A stretch of DNA of 13,198 nucleotides from Methyloradius sp035460505 (GTDB lineage Bacteria > Pseudomonadota > Gammaproteobacteria > Burkholderiales > Methylophilaceae). The notes beneath the pieces are model-generated. The model was not told where the DNA came from. It saw only the letters and a list, made by a program, of their open reading frames with translations, and searched no databases. The translations under genes were made by a program, and so were the position numbers. The DNA lies in the NCBI GenBank assembly GCA_035460505.1, contig DATHWP010000046.1:1-13198 (forward strand). Direction: 5' to 3'. Shown here piece by piece: positions 11,957 to 13,198 of the stretch; positions within the stretch are counted from its first letter, which is position 1; every line of letters begins with the position of its first letter.

Positions 11957-13198
11957 GTGATCTCAGTGCGTGCCATGTGCGACCTCACTGCACGCGAAGG
12001 TGACCTTGACCAGCGTTTTACGCCATCCCCCAGCGCCTTAGAAGGCATGATGGGACACCACTCAGTCACGTCAAACCGAGATAGCAATTATCAGACTGAG
12101 ATCAGCCTCACGGGTGAATATCAGAACATCTTCGTCCGTGGTCGAGCCGATGGCTTTGACCCAGATCTGATGCAACTGGAAGAGATCAAGACCTATAAAG
12201 GCCATTTTGATCGCATTCCCGAGAATCATCGTTTCTTGCATTTAGCCCAAGCCAAGATATATGGCTGGCTGCTCTGCCATGAGAAGGAATTCCCAGACCT
12301 GAATGTAGCCCTGGTCTATTACCACGTATCCAGTAAAACCGAAGAAGTCTTGAGCGAAAACTATCAGGCAGCAGAGCTGGAAGACTACTTTTCCCGTCTG
12401 GCGCAGAAACTGCAAACTTGGGCGGACCGTGAAGTAGCGCATCGAAAACAGCGTGATTTTCAGTTAAACGCTCTGGAATTCCCGCACCCAAGTTTCAGAA
12501 CTGGTCAAAGAGAACTCTCTGAAGCTGTATACAAGACAGCCAGCCTTGGTCGGTCATTCCTGGCACAGGCCACTACCGGCATTGGCAAAACATTAGGTAC
12601 CTTATTCCCATTGCTCAAAGCCATGCCAGAGAAGAAGCTCGATAAGATATTTTTCCTCACCGCGAAGACTTCGGGTCGCAAACTCGCTTTGGATGCTATT
12701 AACGTCATAGGAGCTGCCAATCCGAACCTAAAACTCCGAGTGGTTGAACTGGTTGCCCGAGAAAAAGCCTGTGAATATCCAGATCGTGCTTGTCATGGAG
12801 AGTCTTGTCCTCTTGCTAAAGGCTTTTATGACCGACTTCCTGCCGCTCGCATAGAGGCACTTGATCAAGGCTTAATGGATCGTGAGGCATTGAAGGTCGT
12901 CGCCAAGAAGCATTCCATCTGCCCGTATTATCTTGGGCAGGATCTACTGAACTGGAGCGATGTCGTCGTTGGGGATTATAACTATTACTTTGACCTATAT
13001 GCCGTGCTCTATGCAGGCACCGTGATCAATGAATGGCGTGTGAGTGTGCTGGTTGATGAAGCGCATAACATGATAGAACGTGGTCGTAAAATGTATAGCG
13101 CCGAACTGGATCAGGTGAGTTTTGAGCATATGCGTATGGGCGCACCTAAAGCACTCAAGTCATCCCTGGAGAAACTAAGCCAAAGCTGGAATGCGCTG
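11957..13198 (+). CDS. PD-(D/E)XK nuclease–DinG/XPD-type DNA helicase fusion (partial, runs off the window)
   Basis: It is open to the window end (414 codons seen). Residues about 45-110 carry a PD-(D/E)XK nuclease core: Asp65 in GRADG and Glu76-Ile-Lys78 in LEEIKTY. The superfamily 2 helicase part follows, with Walker A ATTGIGKT at 205-212, four cysteines (272, 279, 284, 322) spaced like the iron-sulfur cluster of XPD/DinG helicases, and Walker B DEAH at 367-370. It is probably an ATP-driven 5'-3' helicase for repair or branched DNA. The only in-frame start is GTG 11957, with no Shine-Dalgarno. The same frame is open from 11879 and reads ESDPFRYVISVRAMC, which looks coding, so the true N-terminus may be longer. 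An out-of-frame ATG at 11934 overlaps this start. It diverges from the exonuclease gene. Confidence 0.88.
   Translation, partial: MISVRAMCDLTAREGDLDQRFTPSPSALEGMMGHHSVTSNRDSNYQTEISLTGEYQNIFVRGRADGFDPDLMQLEEIKTYKGHFDRIPENHRFLHLAQAKIYGWLLCHEKEFPDLNVALVYYHVSSKTEEVLSENYQAAELEDYFSRLAQKLQTWADREVAHRKQRDFQLNALEFPHPSFRTGQRELSEAVYKTASLGRSFLAQATTGIGKTLGTLFPLLKAMPEKKLDKIFFLTAKTSGRKLALDAINVIGAANPNLKLRVVELVAREKACEYPDRACHGESCPLAKGFYDRLPAARIEALDQGLMDREALKVVAKKHSICPYYLGQDLLNWSDVVVGDYNYYFDLYAVLYAGTVINEWRVSVLVDEAHNMIERGRKMYSAELDQVSFEHMRMGAPKALKSSLEKLSQSWNAL

Noticed and set aside
12186..12720. Several minus-strand frames opposite the helicase
   Set aside because: They overlap the plus-strand nuclease and helicase motifs (EEIKTY, GIGKT) and have no family features of their own.

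Overview
The window looks like a chromosomal segment of a betaproteobacterium. The LysC sequence style, the lysC–tRNA-Ser–tRNA-Arg order and the moderate base composition would fit a methylotroph of the Methylophilaceae/Nitrosomonadales type. That placement rests on general resemblance only.

Region 1 (1-1690) is core genome: lysC (aspartate kinase), tRNA-Ser(GCU), and tRNA-Arg(ACG) with its own promoter and a strong intrinsic terminator. lysC carries an internal ATG with a Shine-Dalgarno sequence at the start of its regulatory half, as in two-subunit aspartokinases.

Region 2 (1698-4395, minus strand) is a sulfation block read from right to left: a TPR-sulfotransferase, a short gene remnant whose stop overlaps the cysC start (ATGA), cysC (APS kinase, which makes PAPS, the sulfotransferase donor), and a decayed reading frame lying in frame with cysC behind its stop codons. 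The two remnants suggest a larger operon that has been eroded.

Region 3 (4650-7529, plus strand) is a type V autotransporter with an extended signal peptide, an Asn/Gly/Ser-rich repeat passenger with two near-identical tandem DNA repeats, and a C-terminal beta-barrel. It diverges from the sulfotransferase.

Region 4 (7590-10232) is a compact redox-type unit. Three minus-strand genes (AhpD/CMD-like protein, FMN split-barrel protein, DUF1348/NTF2-like protein) diverge from a LysR regulator.

Region 5 (10289-13198) holds a minus-strand set (DEDD exonuclease, HAD phosphatase, TfoX N-terminal-domain protein). Divergent from it is a helicase of the DinG/XPD type with an N-terminal PD-(D/E)XK nuclease domain, cut by the window end. 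The exonuclease has a one-base frameshift in a T tract, and the helicase start is also abnormal. The divergent pair may therefore have decayed, or the assembly may have small deletions here.

No CRISPR array, insertion sequence or complete prophage was seen. The most unusual content is the eroded sulfation operon facing an autotransporter, and the defective nuclease/helicase pair.
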